DNA from: Triops longicaudatus
Lineage: Eukaryota > Arthropoda > Branchiopoda > Notostraca > Triopsidae
DNA length: 64,000 nt
Assembly (NCBI GenBank): GCA_022885665.1
Contig: JAGQDJ010000189.1
Location: 37,217 to 101,216 of the forward strand
Reading direction: 5' to 3'
Shown here one piece after another: positions 1-12,434 of this stretch. Numbering within the stretch: position 1 is the stretch's first letter; every line of letters begins with the position of its first letter. The notes under the pieces were generated by a model that saw only the letters and a program-made list of their open reading frames with translations, did not search any database and was not told the origin of the DNA. A program made the position numbers and the translations under genes.

Positions 1-472
1 GTAAGTTTATTCAAATGCGTCATGTGGAATTTAGCCGTGTGTGTCCTTACTGTATTTATTAAAACAAGTATATTTTTTACAGTTGTTTAACGCGGTGATT
101 GTCGCATGTGTCAATACCACAGTATAAAGGTTCCATATGTGTAACCTTAAAAAAGTGGTGAATGCGTCATAAAATATAAAAGTTAACTAAATACACTTCA
201 ATATTTTGTATTAAATCCATTTTCAGGCTACACTGATTTTGAGTAGGACAGCAATGAGTAGGATTTAAGAATGCCAGAAATGTGTATAGATATATAAGGA
301 AAGACGTCGGTAAATGTATTTATTTTAGCAAAGCGTTTTTATTTCATTCGTGCGTTTATTTTAAACATGTGTTACTTATTTATTGTGTTCCTGTAAGTAT
401 AGATGGATCTAAAACAACACTGTATATATTTTAGTCTTTGGGACTTAATGATAAATATTGTTTTGTTTTCAG
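1..472 (+). other. slo: slowpoke intron (5' part of window)
   Basis: The window opens exactly with GTAAGT, a perfect splice donor, and the next slo exon starts after the AG at 471-472. Base 1 is therefore probably the first base of a 472-nt slo intron whose 5' exon lies just outside. The stretch is AT-rich and no coding signal was seen. Confidence 0.7.
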
Positions 473-1913
473 TAATGTTGCCGCATAACCAGCATAATGC
501 CCAATCTTCGCTGCTCTCTGTCAACAAGCAGTTGAAGCTGAAAGCCAATTCCACGAGAACTTGTTTGGATGGTGGGCACTCCCCTGTTCCTGAGTACGCC
601 AGGTATTAGTCGGAAGTTTGTGTAGAAATTCAGAATTCTTCGGTTGACATTTGTTGAGCCTTTTTCACTTGGATGCGACTAAAAACCTCGTATAACTTTT
701 CTATTCCATATATACTGTACCGTTTTCATTCTTCCGTAAAGTTCCTCACACTTGTCCTATATTTGCTCCACTCTAAACCAACTGAGGATTTCTTGGGGAC
801 GCGGGATGGGAACGGTTGTGTCCATCTATCGATTGCCTTTCGTATTGAACTCCCAACTTCTACGCCATCCATTGTTCAGCTTGCGTTTCGGAACGTTTTC
901 TCTCACCAGTGATATCAAATAAATGAATAGTGGATATTTTTAACACCATTTTATTCTATGATTTTTGGGAGAGGAAATAATTCATTTCCCTTCCTAGTTT
1001 TGACATTCCGAGAATCTAGGGGCCACGTACCACATCCATGTTCTTTCATTTTTTTCTCTTCCAAGTTCTTCCTTTCGTTTTTTTTCCGCTTTTTCTTTCG
1101 CCAGCGGAAAAGAACTATTATTGCTTGCATATATTTGCCTTGCAACTTTCCGTCGAGCTACTCTGCTTTTTTATATAAAAATGCTTGGAGAAATTGTACT
1201 CGAAAAACACGTGCATGACGTGCTTTAATCACGTTACAAATTCCGAGGCAATGAAACATGAGCGGAAGACCAATAATTCTTTTCCCACTCCCTTTTACAT
1301 AAGCGAGTAATTTTTTACAACATTCATGTGATCGAATCATTGGTTTTCATTCCCTCCAAAAATGCCTTAATGTAGTTACTGATTCAAATGCGACGGTGGA
1401 TATCTGCTAAGCAAATATTTTTTCCAACGTAGAAAACTTCGAAAAACTTGTATCTTATTCATTCAGAACTCCCAATCCCATGTCATTGCAGGCCCAAGGA
1501 CGACACCTCCTATGCAGGCTATCATCTGGCTTATGAAGTGAAAAAACTCATGTACGCTCTACGTTTTTTTTTTGTCTATTTTTTTCTCTCTTTTTTATTT
1601 AGTGTGTTATTTTCTTAGAAAGCCGGTCGTTTTTATTAAGTTTATTCTCTGGATAGGAAACATGTCTGTTGTTTTATACCTCTCACAGTTATTTTTTAGA
1701 CGTTTTTGTGAGAACGCGGTACTGTAGTTCGATATTTTTGGAAAATTTTTGTTTCGTCGATATTCGTGTTGGAAAGTTTCTGTTACATCGATATTTCTTA
1801 AACAATTCGTCAATGGAGCTATGGAAGTGTGCAAAGTATATACGTCCTCCAAATTTTACCCCTTCCCAGTTCTTCACCCTTTGTTGTAGAGGACAATAAA
1901 TATCCCATATCAC

Positions 1914-1950
<37 letters not shown>

Positions 1951-4283
1951 ACCCATGTAAATATGCATGCTGCCAAAAAAAATCCTTTAGTTTTATTGAC
2001 TTCGTTGTGCTCTTTTACTTCAGTGATTCTTCGTTTTGTAACTTGGGCTTTTTCACGCTTGGAAAAAAGTCTTTTCTAATGCTTTTGGCTTGAGCTTGGC
2101 TTCGCTGCTTGCTTCGTATAGGTGGTGGCATTAATGCGCTTTTAATATGACTAATATTATAACGGGGGCGCTTTATTTTTTGTTTTCGTTTTCTTTCCTG
2201 GCAAACATGCAGGCCCACGAGCCGAGGATCAGGCGGTAATGGATCCCATAATAACGGCGGAATCCAAGCAGGGATCGCGGACGATCAGGCGAAAGATTTT
2301 GACTTCGAAAAGACGGAAATGAAGTACGATTCCACGGGAATGTTCCACTGGAGCCCGGCGCGGCCGTTGGAAGATTGCATTCTGGTAAACTTCTTGCTGA
2401 TGCTTTGGGGAGTTTCCTTTTCCCGGAGTCGGCGAGAACTTGCTATATAGTAATTTTTATGACATCTATTGTGTTTTGTCGCTTGCAGGACCGGAACCAA
2501 GCAGCCATGACAGTATTGAACGGACACGTGGTCGTTTGCCTTTTCGCCGATCCAGACTCGCCTTTGATCGGCTTACGGAACCTAGTTATGCCACTCCGGG
2601 CGTCCAATTTTCATTACCATGAGCTCAAGCACGTCGTCATTGTGGGATCGGTGGATTATATCCGAAGAGAGTGGAAAATGCTTCAAAATCTGCCCAAGAT
2701 TTCCGTGCTCAATGTGAGGTTTTCATTAAAAGTTTTGTTGGTGTTTTTTTCTTCTCGACTAATGTTGGAGGGGTCTGCTTTCTCTGGGTTTTAGGGGTCT
2801 CCTTTAAGTCGGGCGGATTTGCGAGCAGTGAACGTGAATCTGTGCGACATGTGCGTCATCTTGTCTGCCAAAGTGCCTAGTAACGATGATCCCACCTTGG
2901 CTGATAAAGAAGCTATTTTGGCCTCGCTCAATATTAAAGCCATGACCTTCGACGACACGATAGGAGTCCTGGCTCAAAGTATGATAATTTGTTATTCGGA
3001 TAGAGTGACAAGTCTGTCCGAATCAAGTCTATTCTGTGTTATGACAGCAAAGAAAAAAATCCCTATCTTGCCTTTCGTTTTGCACGGAAAGAAAAGTTAA
3101 ACGTTAGCTAAAAGGGGAGAAAACTACATAAATTTATCGATAATCTTAAATTATTTGCATGATTCATTAAGATCATAGTAGTGATACGCGATGATAGTGC
3201 AATCAATAACCGTAATCCCATAATAATTAGTTTCTACATGAAAGCTAGTAGCCAAATATCGTCAACATTACTAATGAGCATTTTTGTACAAATAGACGTG
3301 TCAAGTCATGACAACTTAAGTCCGATAGGAAGTCCTATCGTACTCCAGAGAAGAGGATCCGTATACGGTGCAAACGTGCCTATGATTACTGGTAAGAGCT
3401 TTCGCGATAGTACCCCACATTTTCTAACCTTTTGTTTTACGTGAACAGAACTTGTCAATGACAGCAATGTACAGTTTCTCGATCAAGACGACGACGATGA
3501 CCCCGACACAGAATTGTACTTAACTCAGCCGTTCGCCTGCGGCACAGCCTTCGCTGTCAGCGTCTTGGACTCCTTAATGTCCACGGTGAGACGATTTGCT
3601 GACGCACACTCCAAAAAATACTAAGCTAATATTTCCTTTGCTACTTTTTTAGACATATTTTAACCAGAACGCTCTAACCCTTATCAGATCTTTGATTACG
3701 GGTGGTGCAACACCCGAATTAGAGCTCATATTAGCTGAAGGCGCAGGCTTAAGAGGAGGCTATAGGTACGAAATTAGGATCTTAGATGCACTTTGTTTTA
3801 ACATTTTCCCTTTCTGTGAAGTACTCCCGAAACGTTAGCAAACCGGGATCGATGTCGAGTTGGTCAAATTTCGCTGTACGACGGTCCGTTAGCGCAGTTT
3901 GGAGAAGGGGGAAAATACGGAGATTTGTTCGTAGCAGCGTTACGCAATTACGGGATGTTGTGCATAGGTTTATATAGGTAATTCTCCAAACATTTTGCTT
4001 CTGTCTATCCGCGTAGTGCTTTATTGACATCATTTGTTTTCTGTCCAAAGGTTTCGTGATACGAGTTCATCCGTCGATGCTTCGTCGAAACGATACGTCG
4101 TTACCAACCCACCTGATGACTTTACATTGTTACCAACTGATCAGGTACTTGACCTGAGCGCTTGTGGTGTGAATAAATTTATTTTTTTTTCCCCCGCTTT
4201 AGGTATTTGTCTTGATGCAGTTCGACCCAGGTCTCGAGTACCAACCTAACCGAGGTGAACACGGCCGCGACGAAAATTCCTGA
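473..4283 (+). CDS. slo: BK-type calcium-activated potassium channel alpha subunit (slowpoke), 3' part
   Basis: This is the C-terminal cytoplasmic region of the large-conductance Ca2+/voltage-gated K+ channel; the pore and voltage sensor lie upstream of the window. Eleven exons join in frame: 473-602, 1492-1551, 2213-2384, 2489-2713, 2795-2978, 3296-3391, 3449-3585, 3653-3765, 3822-3977, 4051-4144 and 4203-4283 (TGA at 4281-4283), about 482 codons. All introns have GT...AG ends and every phase matches. The RCK2 region is highly conserved, with GHVVVCLFADPDSPLIGLRN, LADKEAILASLNIKAMTFDD and the calcium bowl QDDDDDPDTEL at the start of exon 7. The C-terminus is short and ends DENS. Exon 473-602 and the 60-nt exon 1492-1551 sit where arthropod slo genes are often alternatively spliced; whether they are cassettes here is inference. 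I see no near AATAAA for the 3' end. Confidence 0.97.
1917..1948. repeat. A32 homopolymer in a slowpoke intron
   Basis: A run of 32 A on the plus strand, within the intron between 1551 and 2213. Confidence 0.9.
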
Positions 4284-4633
4284 CTCTTACTCTGTAGCGC
4301 CCTCACGGACGGACCTTATTCCTACATTTAAGCCATCATTCTTCTTTCTCAGCAATTCTTAACGAGATTTCGAATTTCCTGAACCGAAGGTCACCGAAAG
4401 AAACCACACCTGTAATACCTTCACATCGAGTTTTGTACTGTGATACCGTAAAAAAGACCAAAACGGATCGTCAAAAATCCTGCACGGTTTCTACAACTAG
4501 CAGACTCTTACGTGAAAACTGCAAACTAAACACTTCACATGATACCACACGTGTAAGAAAGATGGGAGCACTTGGCTTAGCAATGGGAATATGAAAAAAA
4601 TGCATACATGGCTCGTTCACTTGATTTCGAATT

Positions 4634-5241
4634 ATGAGTGGCGCTACAGAGAGTTACATAGGCTCAGAAGCAGAAAAAAAAGCATTGGACCATATCAAGG
4701 GTAAAACTATTCGCCGAAATATGTTTGACAACAAGAGCGGAAGATATGAGCAAAGTTGACGCGAAGCTGCCAACGAAGACCTCCTATCCTCCTGCTCCTC
4801 ATGTGAAAATGGGACAATTTCTTAGTCTAGCAAAAGGAAATGGAAACGATCGTAGTGTTGAACCATTGGTTAAGTGGAAAAGAAAAGGAAGCAAATTAAT
4901 CCGCAGATCTTCAGGAAGGTTCACTGACCCAGTAAAAAAAAAAACACCCCGATTCTTTCCCGTGTTTTTTAGTTCTATTAACGTTTGGAGATTACCTATC
5001 TTCCTCCCATGTTAGAAAAAAGCAGTGTAGCATTACTCGATTAATTTAGATGGTGTTGGCTTTTTTGCTTTGTGAGTTTCAGGCAAGAAAAAGTGACACT
5101 GATTCTGTCCGGTCGAGTATTAAGCGCAAAAGACAAGGCGAGTTTTGTCACCACAGCTGTGATAGCGTGGTAAGCAAGAAAACGACTCCCCTTGATTTTG
5201 TTTTCCTTTCTAACCTGTTCAAGAAAAGAGGTTCAGTACTG
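4634..5241 (+). CDS. Weak candidate small spliced gene
   Basis: I do not recognise this one. An ATG at 4634 opens a short exon (MSGATESYIGSEAEKKALDH...) with a donor GTAAAA at 4701. A pyrimidine-containing acceptor before 4831 gives an exon rich in Lys/Arg (VKWKRKGSKLIRRSSGR). A third piece begins after the AG just before the GCAAGAAAAAG near 5084 and stays open in two frames. The donor after the second exon (GTTCAC, 4919) is poor and the frame of the last exon is ambiguous. It sits between the slowpoke stop and the 3' end of the SMYD gene, so it may instead be 3' UTR or noise. Confidence 0.2.
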
Positions 5242-5410
5242 TAAACGCTGAGGATCTATGCCATGAACAGCTGACAACGTGGTGTAAGAGGAAAAAAAAA
5301 TCGCTCATTGCTAATTTTTATCGTATCCTGTGTAAATAAGAAACTTTTAGCTAGATGGGATGCATCTCCTTCACCTCATTATCACCGTTACTTGTTAATG
5401 TATACATCAT

Positions 5411-5416
5411 TTTATT
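5411..5416 (-). terminator. Polyadenylation signal of the SMYD gene
   Basis: TTTATT on the plus strand reads AATAAA on the minus strand, about 120 nt past the stop codon at 5535-5537. Confidence 0.55.
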
Positions 5417-5534
5417 GTATACTGTTGCACTGCTTCCCGGATACATTGCACCTCATCCTCATTGATTTCTCAGACATTTCAATGGACAGTTGGCAGCTCA
5501 TTATGTTTTTGTTTTCAAAAAATCGTAAGAAGCT

Positions 5535-7354
5535 TTAGAGAGCCAAGTCGAGTACTTCGTCGTCTTTAAGTTTCTTGACTTCTTGGATGTACTGCCGTAA
5601 TTGTCTCAACCCTGAGATGGCGGTTTGTGTAACGACAGATTCGGGGCTGTTGGGCGGCTCATGGATCAACAACTCCACAGCGGCTCGCAAGTAACTTTCC
5701 GCTTCATGCAACTGCAGTATTAATTGCGAAGGAAGGATATGACCGTTTTCAAATTTTTGATTCGCCAACATAATAATGGGGATATGCAATGTGTGGAGTA
5801 ACATGCCTCGGTGACGTGAAATGCCAGGCTCTAGTGGTTTGTAAACGTTGAGCAATTCTCGGCAGATGTCTTTCAAGCGGTTCAGCTGTGACTCTTTTAA
5901 GTCAGGGTATTCCTGCCCAGGTGAGTTACCATAGACGTTAACCAGGAAAGCTTTGATTTGGCAGGCTAATGCGTGGTTCGGGTGCAAGGTTTTGTTGAGC
6001 TTGGTCAGCAAGTTCTCGCAAGTTTGGATCGTTGACTTGTCAATGGGTTTTCGACGCAGTTTCTCCCATTGGTCCCGTAGTTTGACTTCCAAAGCTTTGA
6101 TTTCGTTGAAAGTGAGTGTTTTCGCACAGGCACATTCGTAGTATTGATTGCCCGTATGGGGTAACAAGTACCCTGTTTTGCACTTAGTACAGCGGATAGC
6201 GCTGGTGAACGTGTTAAGCTCAGTGGGATCTAAGCAGCGTGGGCAGCGGCAAGTAAAATATTTTCCTTGTTGTAAAGCTTCTTGACGGCTGATGGCGGTC
6301 TCCATCGGGTCGGTATAGTTGATAGTGAGGACCGTGCCAGCGGGAATGTTGGTCCGGCTTTTGACGATGATCACATTGTCCGTACCGCAGGCCGTAAAAG
6401 TGTTAGCGATACAACTGTGTGTCAACAGCGAGACGCTGGGGTAAAGGGCTCGCAAGCCGTATTGCTGGGTCAAAGAGACCGGGCCGAATAAGGTGGAAGG
6501 CTGGGTATTGGGCGCCCGCACTTCGAAAGAGTTGACATCCAGGATGCCACACACTTTCTGAATCATTTCAGGGGTCACGTTGGCCAAATTGAGTGGCTCA
6601 AGAACTTTCTGCAGAAAGGGTACGATGTGTCGTGCCGTGAAATCCCACTCGGGACGCGCTTTCCGGGTCTCGCAGTGAGATTCTAAATCCATTAAACTTG
6701 CCCACTGAGGCGAGTTTTGAAGTAAGAAACAACGGAAAGGGAGAATGGCTAAAGCGCTGATTTCCTTTTGTTGGAGCTTTTTCAGGAGTTTGCACTCTTT
6801 CTTGTGCAAAGCCGAGATTTGACATTTAGGCTCGCATAAAGGACACCCGCACAGCTTGCAGCGGTAGATCGCGTCCACGGATTGGTGACAACCAAAGCAA
6901 ATGTTGGTAGACAATGGAAAAGGCCCCACCACCAAAGGCTCTTCCTTGAGAATCACTTCACCTGGACGGATCGTCCGACTAGCGATTAGATGACTAGACA
7001 AAAAAATCAATTTGGAACTTCTACGTCAGGGAACGAACCGCCCTCTCTTCAAGAAAAGAATGCAAACAAGCCACACAATTCTCCCTCTTTAAATTTTGTG
7101 GATCTTACCGGCCGTATTCTGAAGACAGAACCATTTTATAAGGCTTGCAATCTGCTTGGTGTTGTTTTTTGTCTTGCCTTTCGTGCTCCGCAGAGCAATA
7201 CCATTTTTGCTGGCAACCTGAGCAACAATGAGTCCCTGGTTGGACGCAAATTCCGCACACCTACAATTTTTTCGTCATTAAAAGGCTCTTAACCGACTGA
7301 CTTGCTAAATTTCTTCACAACTAGCAAATACTTTCTTACTTGTTGGCCCTCCAT
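5535..7354 (-). CDS. SET and MYND domain protein, SmydA type
   Basis: This is a probable lysine methyltransferase-fold protein of the arthropod SmydA class; catalysis is not assured. Three exons join on the minus strand: 7340-7354 (ATG plus four codons), 7109-7260 and 5535-6993, giving 541 aa. The N-terminal MYND finger begins at Cys7 (CGIC ... CSGC ... YCSAEHE ... HQADC). The SET N-lobe follows (GRHLIASRTIRPGEVILKEE), then an inserted second Cys-rich MYND-like finger (CFGCHQS ... CKLCGCPLC). The SET core has LTHSCIANT where the family motif is NHSCxPN, then TINYTDP and a post-SET CRCPRC cluster. A helical C-terminal region follows, as in other SMYD proteins. The start was chosen because the 15-nt first exon reads in phase through two clean introns into the MYND finger. 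The Thr in place of the motif Asn is seen in the sequence; whether it lowers activity is inference. The gene is convergent with slowpoke. Confidence 0.9.
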
Positions 7355-9635
7355 TGTGTTCCCGGCGACACTCAAACTCGGAAGATAGTTATATCTAACT
7401 GTAAGACCAAGCCCCGAAACTCGACTTTGAGTTGGCAGGGGGTTAAAATTAGCAACAAGCGCCGAGCTCAACTCGAGTTAAAGCCCCAGATTTCTTCACA
7501 TGTGTAAGTGGAAATGGGCATTGTGTAGGTTTTCATCCCCTATTGCAACCCGCGCACTGTAGTTCGATTATACATGCGTGGAAGCTTAAGATTGGATCGG
7601 CTGTTGAAAATACTTGAGAAAACCTGTTCTGATATCTCCATTCTTACCTGTACGAATACCATCCTATAGGCTGTCTCTTGAACTTTTTCAAAACCTACAG
7701 TGCGCGAGAATCCTTTCAGTGTTGTTGCAGGATCTCGCATGGTTGATTTCAATCCCCCATCTCCTTTTCATGGCCTTTAATATACAACCTGTCGCGTACT
7801 TAAGTTTACGGTTCAGGACACCTCGCTGGAAAAAAAAGATATCCCTATCTAAATAAATATCCCTATCTTTTCTAAATAGCATGATTCCCGAGGAAAGTCT
7901 TTGAGCGAGAAAAAAAATGCTTAAAAACGCTGAAGTCCCCCATAGCTCTATTATCGTCTTCCCTACCATACAAAAAAGAACCAGCTCAGCAGTCAAGAAA
8001 GGGTTAAAGCAGGTTTTGTTATTTGGCTGGAACGCCAGTATCTACCTCACTATACTTTTTCTTTCTTTTTTCTCTTATGAGACTCATCTGAACTCGACAT
8101 AAAGCAACGACGATGTCCAGGGACATTAGTCCGTTTGTGGCGCTTGGCTTAATAAGGAGCTCTCACGATGCGTTCGTTTCCTGTGCCCACTTTACCGTTG
8201 CGTTTTTAACCCGACTTCGCCCCTCATTGTTTGCTAGCCAGTTTGGCTTCGTCCAGGAGCCCTAGAGTCGTTACAGTAGGGTCGGGGCTGTAAGTTCCCC
8301 CTCTTTTTTTGCCGAATGAAAAGGACCTGACGGAAAGTTACTAATGCAGCCCATCTCATAGGGAGTCATTACAATATGAGGGCCCACCTGTGCGTATCTC
8401 TATCATCTTGTATGTGCCATTCAGCATCTGCGAAAGGTTTTTAACATGCCGACAAGAAGAATTTTTCGAACTGGAACGGCTCGAAGATGTTTTTTTTTTT
8501 TTTTTTTACATAGTGTGTAAACCCTCCTTTATAGTTAAAAGACACCTGCGACGGTTTTTACAGCTTCGGTTCTTTTACGTGTGCTTGTCTCGCCTATTAG
8601 CCTTCCCTTTTCTATTTCTCGGGAAAGACATCCCCCTTAGAAAAGCCTAAGCGCGCATTACGTCTTCCCACTTTTCGGTAGGGTTTTAACCCTTCCCTTA
8701 CTCTCCCACCAACTCAGGAGATGTTTTTGGCTGCTTAGTTTCGCTTTCGGGCAGGAGGGAAGTCCCGCGGGGAGAAACGGGAAGGAAGAAAGGAATATAA
8801 AATTAAAAAGGGTGAAAGAAACAAAACGTGGAGACGCACGTTCTAACCCTTTCCTTGGCCTGTACCCCAGGGAGAATATGCTTTTTTTTTTGCTTAACCA
8901 AATTTTTATGTATTCCAAACGCTTTTTTCCCGCACGGGGAAATAGAAAAGGCCAGTTTTCTATCATATTCTGTTTTTTTTTTTTTTCTGCCTGTAAGCTC
9001 GGCTGGCAGGCACTCGGGGGTTTTAGGATTTATGGCGATCATTAGAGAGGGCGTCCTATTCTTCCGTTCACGTTAGTGTGCATCTCGGACATCTTGATTT
9101 TTTATTTCAACCCTTTCCCTGCATTCTTCTTCATTTCAAGGAGAAAAAATAAGAAAAAAGAACGGATGGAATGAAATGATGCTTTTTCTTTCCCTTCAAG
9201 GCAGGGAATTTCGGTTTTAAAGAAGTCTCAACGTTGTTTGCCCCTACTAGCCTTGACTTTCAAGCTGCTAGCTGTGCTCGATTATGATGGGGTGGGAAGA
9301 TAAAAAACTTTTGCCTCGGTCTCGTTATTCCAGCAGCAAGAGAGAAAAGACCAAGAGCACTCCAATGAACAACAAGACCCCTTTCGCTTTACACGGGCAG
9401 TAAAAGCAGCGTATTAAAATGCACTTTACGTGAAGTGTGGTAATCCACGCTACTGAATGGCCTAATTAACATATAGATGGCTAATTCTTACGGAACCCGA
9501 GCTTTCAAAGTTCTGCTTCTCGAAACCTTGTAAATATTCCAGTTGGGTAAAAATTGTGAGACTTGTTATTCAAGTAATTAATACAAAGAATTGAATACAT
9601 GAAGGCATTGATTAATGCTTGCGTCGCTTAACTGT

Positions 9636-9800
9636 AATAGAATCTCTTTATAACGAACCCCATAAGAACAGAAAAACCATACACTATAGCCGAATTCTTT
9701 TTTATCGTACACCGTTTCGATGCATTTACATAAACCGGGTCTCGTCCAACTTAGTCGATAATTCCTTACAAGAATTCGTTATAGCCAGATTCTACAACGG
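9636..9800. mobile_element. Short inverted-repeat element, pogo/Tc1-like TIR remnant
   Basis: TAGAATCTCTTTATAACGAA near 9639 is mirrored by a similar inverted copy ending near 9795 (its reverse complement reads TAGAATCTGGCTATAACGAA). The span is about 165 bp and encodes nothing recognisable. A third related copy lies near 47149. The class is inferred from the terminal sequence style only. Confidence 0.35.
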
Positions 9801-9934
9801 AATGAGCTCTGATGAGCGATGTTTAGGTGATCTCACAAAAAGCAGCAATAAGCTCTATCTTGAAAGAACCGAAGAAACTGTTTCACCTATTAGATGCACT
9901 GTAAACAGCTATTCGATAACATGCATTGGTATTC

Positions 9935-10012
9935 GCAAGTAAAACGCAAAACGAAGCAGCCAAATAGGATAAGGAAACAAATATAACGGAGAAGCTGACG
10001 GCCCCCAATTCT
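9935..10012 (+). repeat. Left arm of an ~80-bp inverted repeat
   Basis: This arm is the reverse complement of 10823-10903, with a 33-bp perfect block (AAATATAACGGAGAAGCTGA followed by CGGCCCCCAATTC) and a second well-matched block (GCAAGTAAAACGCAAAACGAAGC allowing one change). The loop is about 810 bp. Confidence 0.85.
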
Positions 10013-10757
10013 CCAAGTAATGTTACATCGCCTACAGGAATACTCTAATATTTGACAATCAATGATCGAGTTAATTCAGTAGTTTCCGATAGTTGTCACC
10101 CATTACCTCAAAATCGCAAAAAGCCCGCTGTAAATGCGATATATTATACTCATAACTTTATTATACTTTATTATTTAAATATTATTCTTATTGGGCTCCG
10201 TTACCTAAGTCCGAATGACTTTTACCCAATTTTAGGTGATATACCCACTATTTAAAAGTACTGATTTAATGAAACTTAAAATAAATTCTTAAGTACTTTT
10301 GGAACAAATTATGTTAATACACCACATATTATGCGTGCATGTTTCAAAGTCTTAATGCGTCTGCTTCCAAGGGGGGGGGGGGACCAGACTTTCTTTTTTG
10401 TTGTTGATGCAGGCAACGGTATATTGAATGCGGGGGTTAATTTCGGTGTGTTGCGTTGGCAGGGTAGGGGGTAAGGGGTTTGTCTAAAGAGGAGAACTCA
10501 AGAGAGAGGGAAATGGGTGGGTGGATGGAGAGGAAAAAGGTTTCTTGCACGTCGTGAGGGGGTAAAAGCCCCCAGCGTCGTTTGGTTTGCTACTCCCCCC
10601 TTGAGGGGTAGACGCCCTTCGGAGTTCCCCCCTACCGAAACTGAAGGAATTCTTATTACTGCCACGAACGAGGGACCCATGTTGCGTTGCAGCCCAGAAA
10701 GCGCCAGACTTGCGATGCAAGGGAAATGGTGGGGGGAGGGGGAGGTAGAAAGGAACG

Positions 10758-10957
10758 GAGAGAGAGAGAGAGAGAGTGAGGACGACAGGGGGAGGGAGGG
10801 GGAAAACGACCAAGGCAGAAGGGAATTGGGGGCCGTCAGCTTCTCCGTTATATTTATTTCCCCCTTTTCCCTACTTCGCTGCTTCATTTTGCGTTTTACT
10901 TGCACCCGGGGTTTCTCCTCTTCGTGACCGTGAGTGAACGAACGAGTCAGTCAGTGA
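10758..10957 (+). promoter_or_regulatory. GA-repeat and initiator-like sequence, possible promoter
   Basis: An (AG)n tract at 10758-10776 is followed about 170 bp later by TCAGTCAGT, which resembles the arthropod initiator TCAGT. A good splice donor (CAG|GTACGT) lies at 11315. Together they could be the promoter and 5' UTR exon of the BTB zinc-finger gene starting at 16643. This is inference; no TATA box was seen. Confidence 0.25.
10823..10903 (-). repeat. Right arm of the ~80-bp inverted repeat
   Basis: Partner of 9935-10012. The inner 33 bp are identical on the opposite strand; the outer half has small substitutions and gaps. It lies just upstream of an initiator-like TCAGTCAGT. Confidence 0.85.
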
Positions 10958-12409
10958 AGGGGGGATATCTTTCTCGTGGGCGAGAACAACGTACTGGGAG
11001 ACTCCAACTACTATAAGGGGTCCCCCTTTTTCCTTGGCGCGACTCTTCAGCACTATTTTACAGTCCTCCCGGTCAGATGCCAAACAACACAAGCAGGTTT
11101 TGGTGGTGGACGGGGAGAGTCGAGGAACTGGTCGTGGTTGGAAAACTTTGCCTTGTGCTTCATACCAGCGTAAAAGCGAAACGTTCCCGAGAATTGCGGG
11201 ACTAGGATTTTATACGACACTCGACGCGCCAACTTGCAAGTGGGAAATTTGGCATAAAGGTGTGTCCAAACACTATCATACGCAGAGCTTGTTTAGCCGG
11301 AACATTTTTACCAGGTACGTTTAAAAGAAGATTACGGATATATCATATTCATTCCCCGAGCAACGGAAACTTGGTTACTCCCGAATTGACGAGTAGCAAC
11401 GTGCTGAACGCCGCCATTCGCTGATTGCTGTTTGTGAACAACAAGGCGCCTGTGTTTATATTTTTTCTTGTGCTTTGAAATGTGAAACGTTACAAGTGTG
11501 TGATAAGGGGTGTAAAAAGGCCTCCCATTTAAACATGGTATATACCTTACTTACAGTATTTGTGCTTAGCTGTCCACACAGGTGTCTCCCGCTTGACGGT
11601 ATTGGGGAAAGACAATTAAATTCAACCGGAGGAAATTAAATCTCAAAAATTAGAAACGCCTCGCTTAATGCCTGTACGGAACCCATTTAAGTAACTGTAC
11701 GTGTTTTAAGCACTCCTTTTCAGATTAGATGATTAAAAGTTACTTGTAAGAAGTTGACCACATTTGTATTAAGTATAGCGAGATCGCCCAAACAGAGTGA
11801 AAGGAAATTCCTGTATTTCTCACTGGAATTTCGCATAGGAAAACGAATAATCACTTTTGCAGTAGTGTGCGTAGTAAAAACGACGCAATGTAGCGTAACT
11901 CAAAACAACCGTCGATCGAGGCTCGAAGTTGGATGTTGTCACCCGTTGATAGCTTTATTGCAACCTGTTCGCTCGTTTCCATTCTTCACGAATGTCTGCA
12001 TTATAAAGTGGGTAGGGCTGATTCTTGCATTGAAATAAGTCAGTTTCTATACCTGTTTTTTATATGAAAGATGGACATGTCTTTGATCCGCCGTCACTTT
12101 TTTAGAGTAACATTGTTCAGTCGCAGAAAGGAAATCGATATGAAACCCCTCCCTTTCGTCCCATTGAGTTTTGCGTCCCCTGATATTGTCCCCGTTTTTT
12201 CGTAGGTTTTCACCCCTCCCCCTAACTTTTATCCAACTCGCCACCACGCCCCTTCTCTCCTAGCGACATTACTATTATTACGATATGTCTCCACTGAACG
12301 CTTTTTTCTTTCCTTTTCGTCGCGGTCTACAGAGAGCCTTGAATGGTGATGCATGGGTGTCTGCTTCCATGGCAATACCCCTCTACGTTTTCCACTGCCT
12401 TAAAAGTCC

Positions 12410-12434
12410 TTTTTTTTTTTAAAAAAAAAAAAAA
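12410..12434. repeat. T11A14 palindrome
   Basis: An uninterrupted T run directly followed by an A run. Similar structures lie at 39978-40001 (T14A10) and 42281-42302 (T11A11). Confidence 0.9.

Noticed and set aside
10484..10927. Three 100-136-codon frames on both strands
   Set aside because: They are open only because of G/GA-rich low-complexity sequence; the residues are Ser/Pro/Leu or Glu/Gly/Arg runs.
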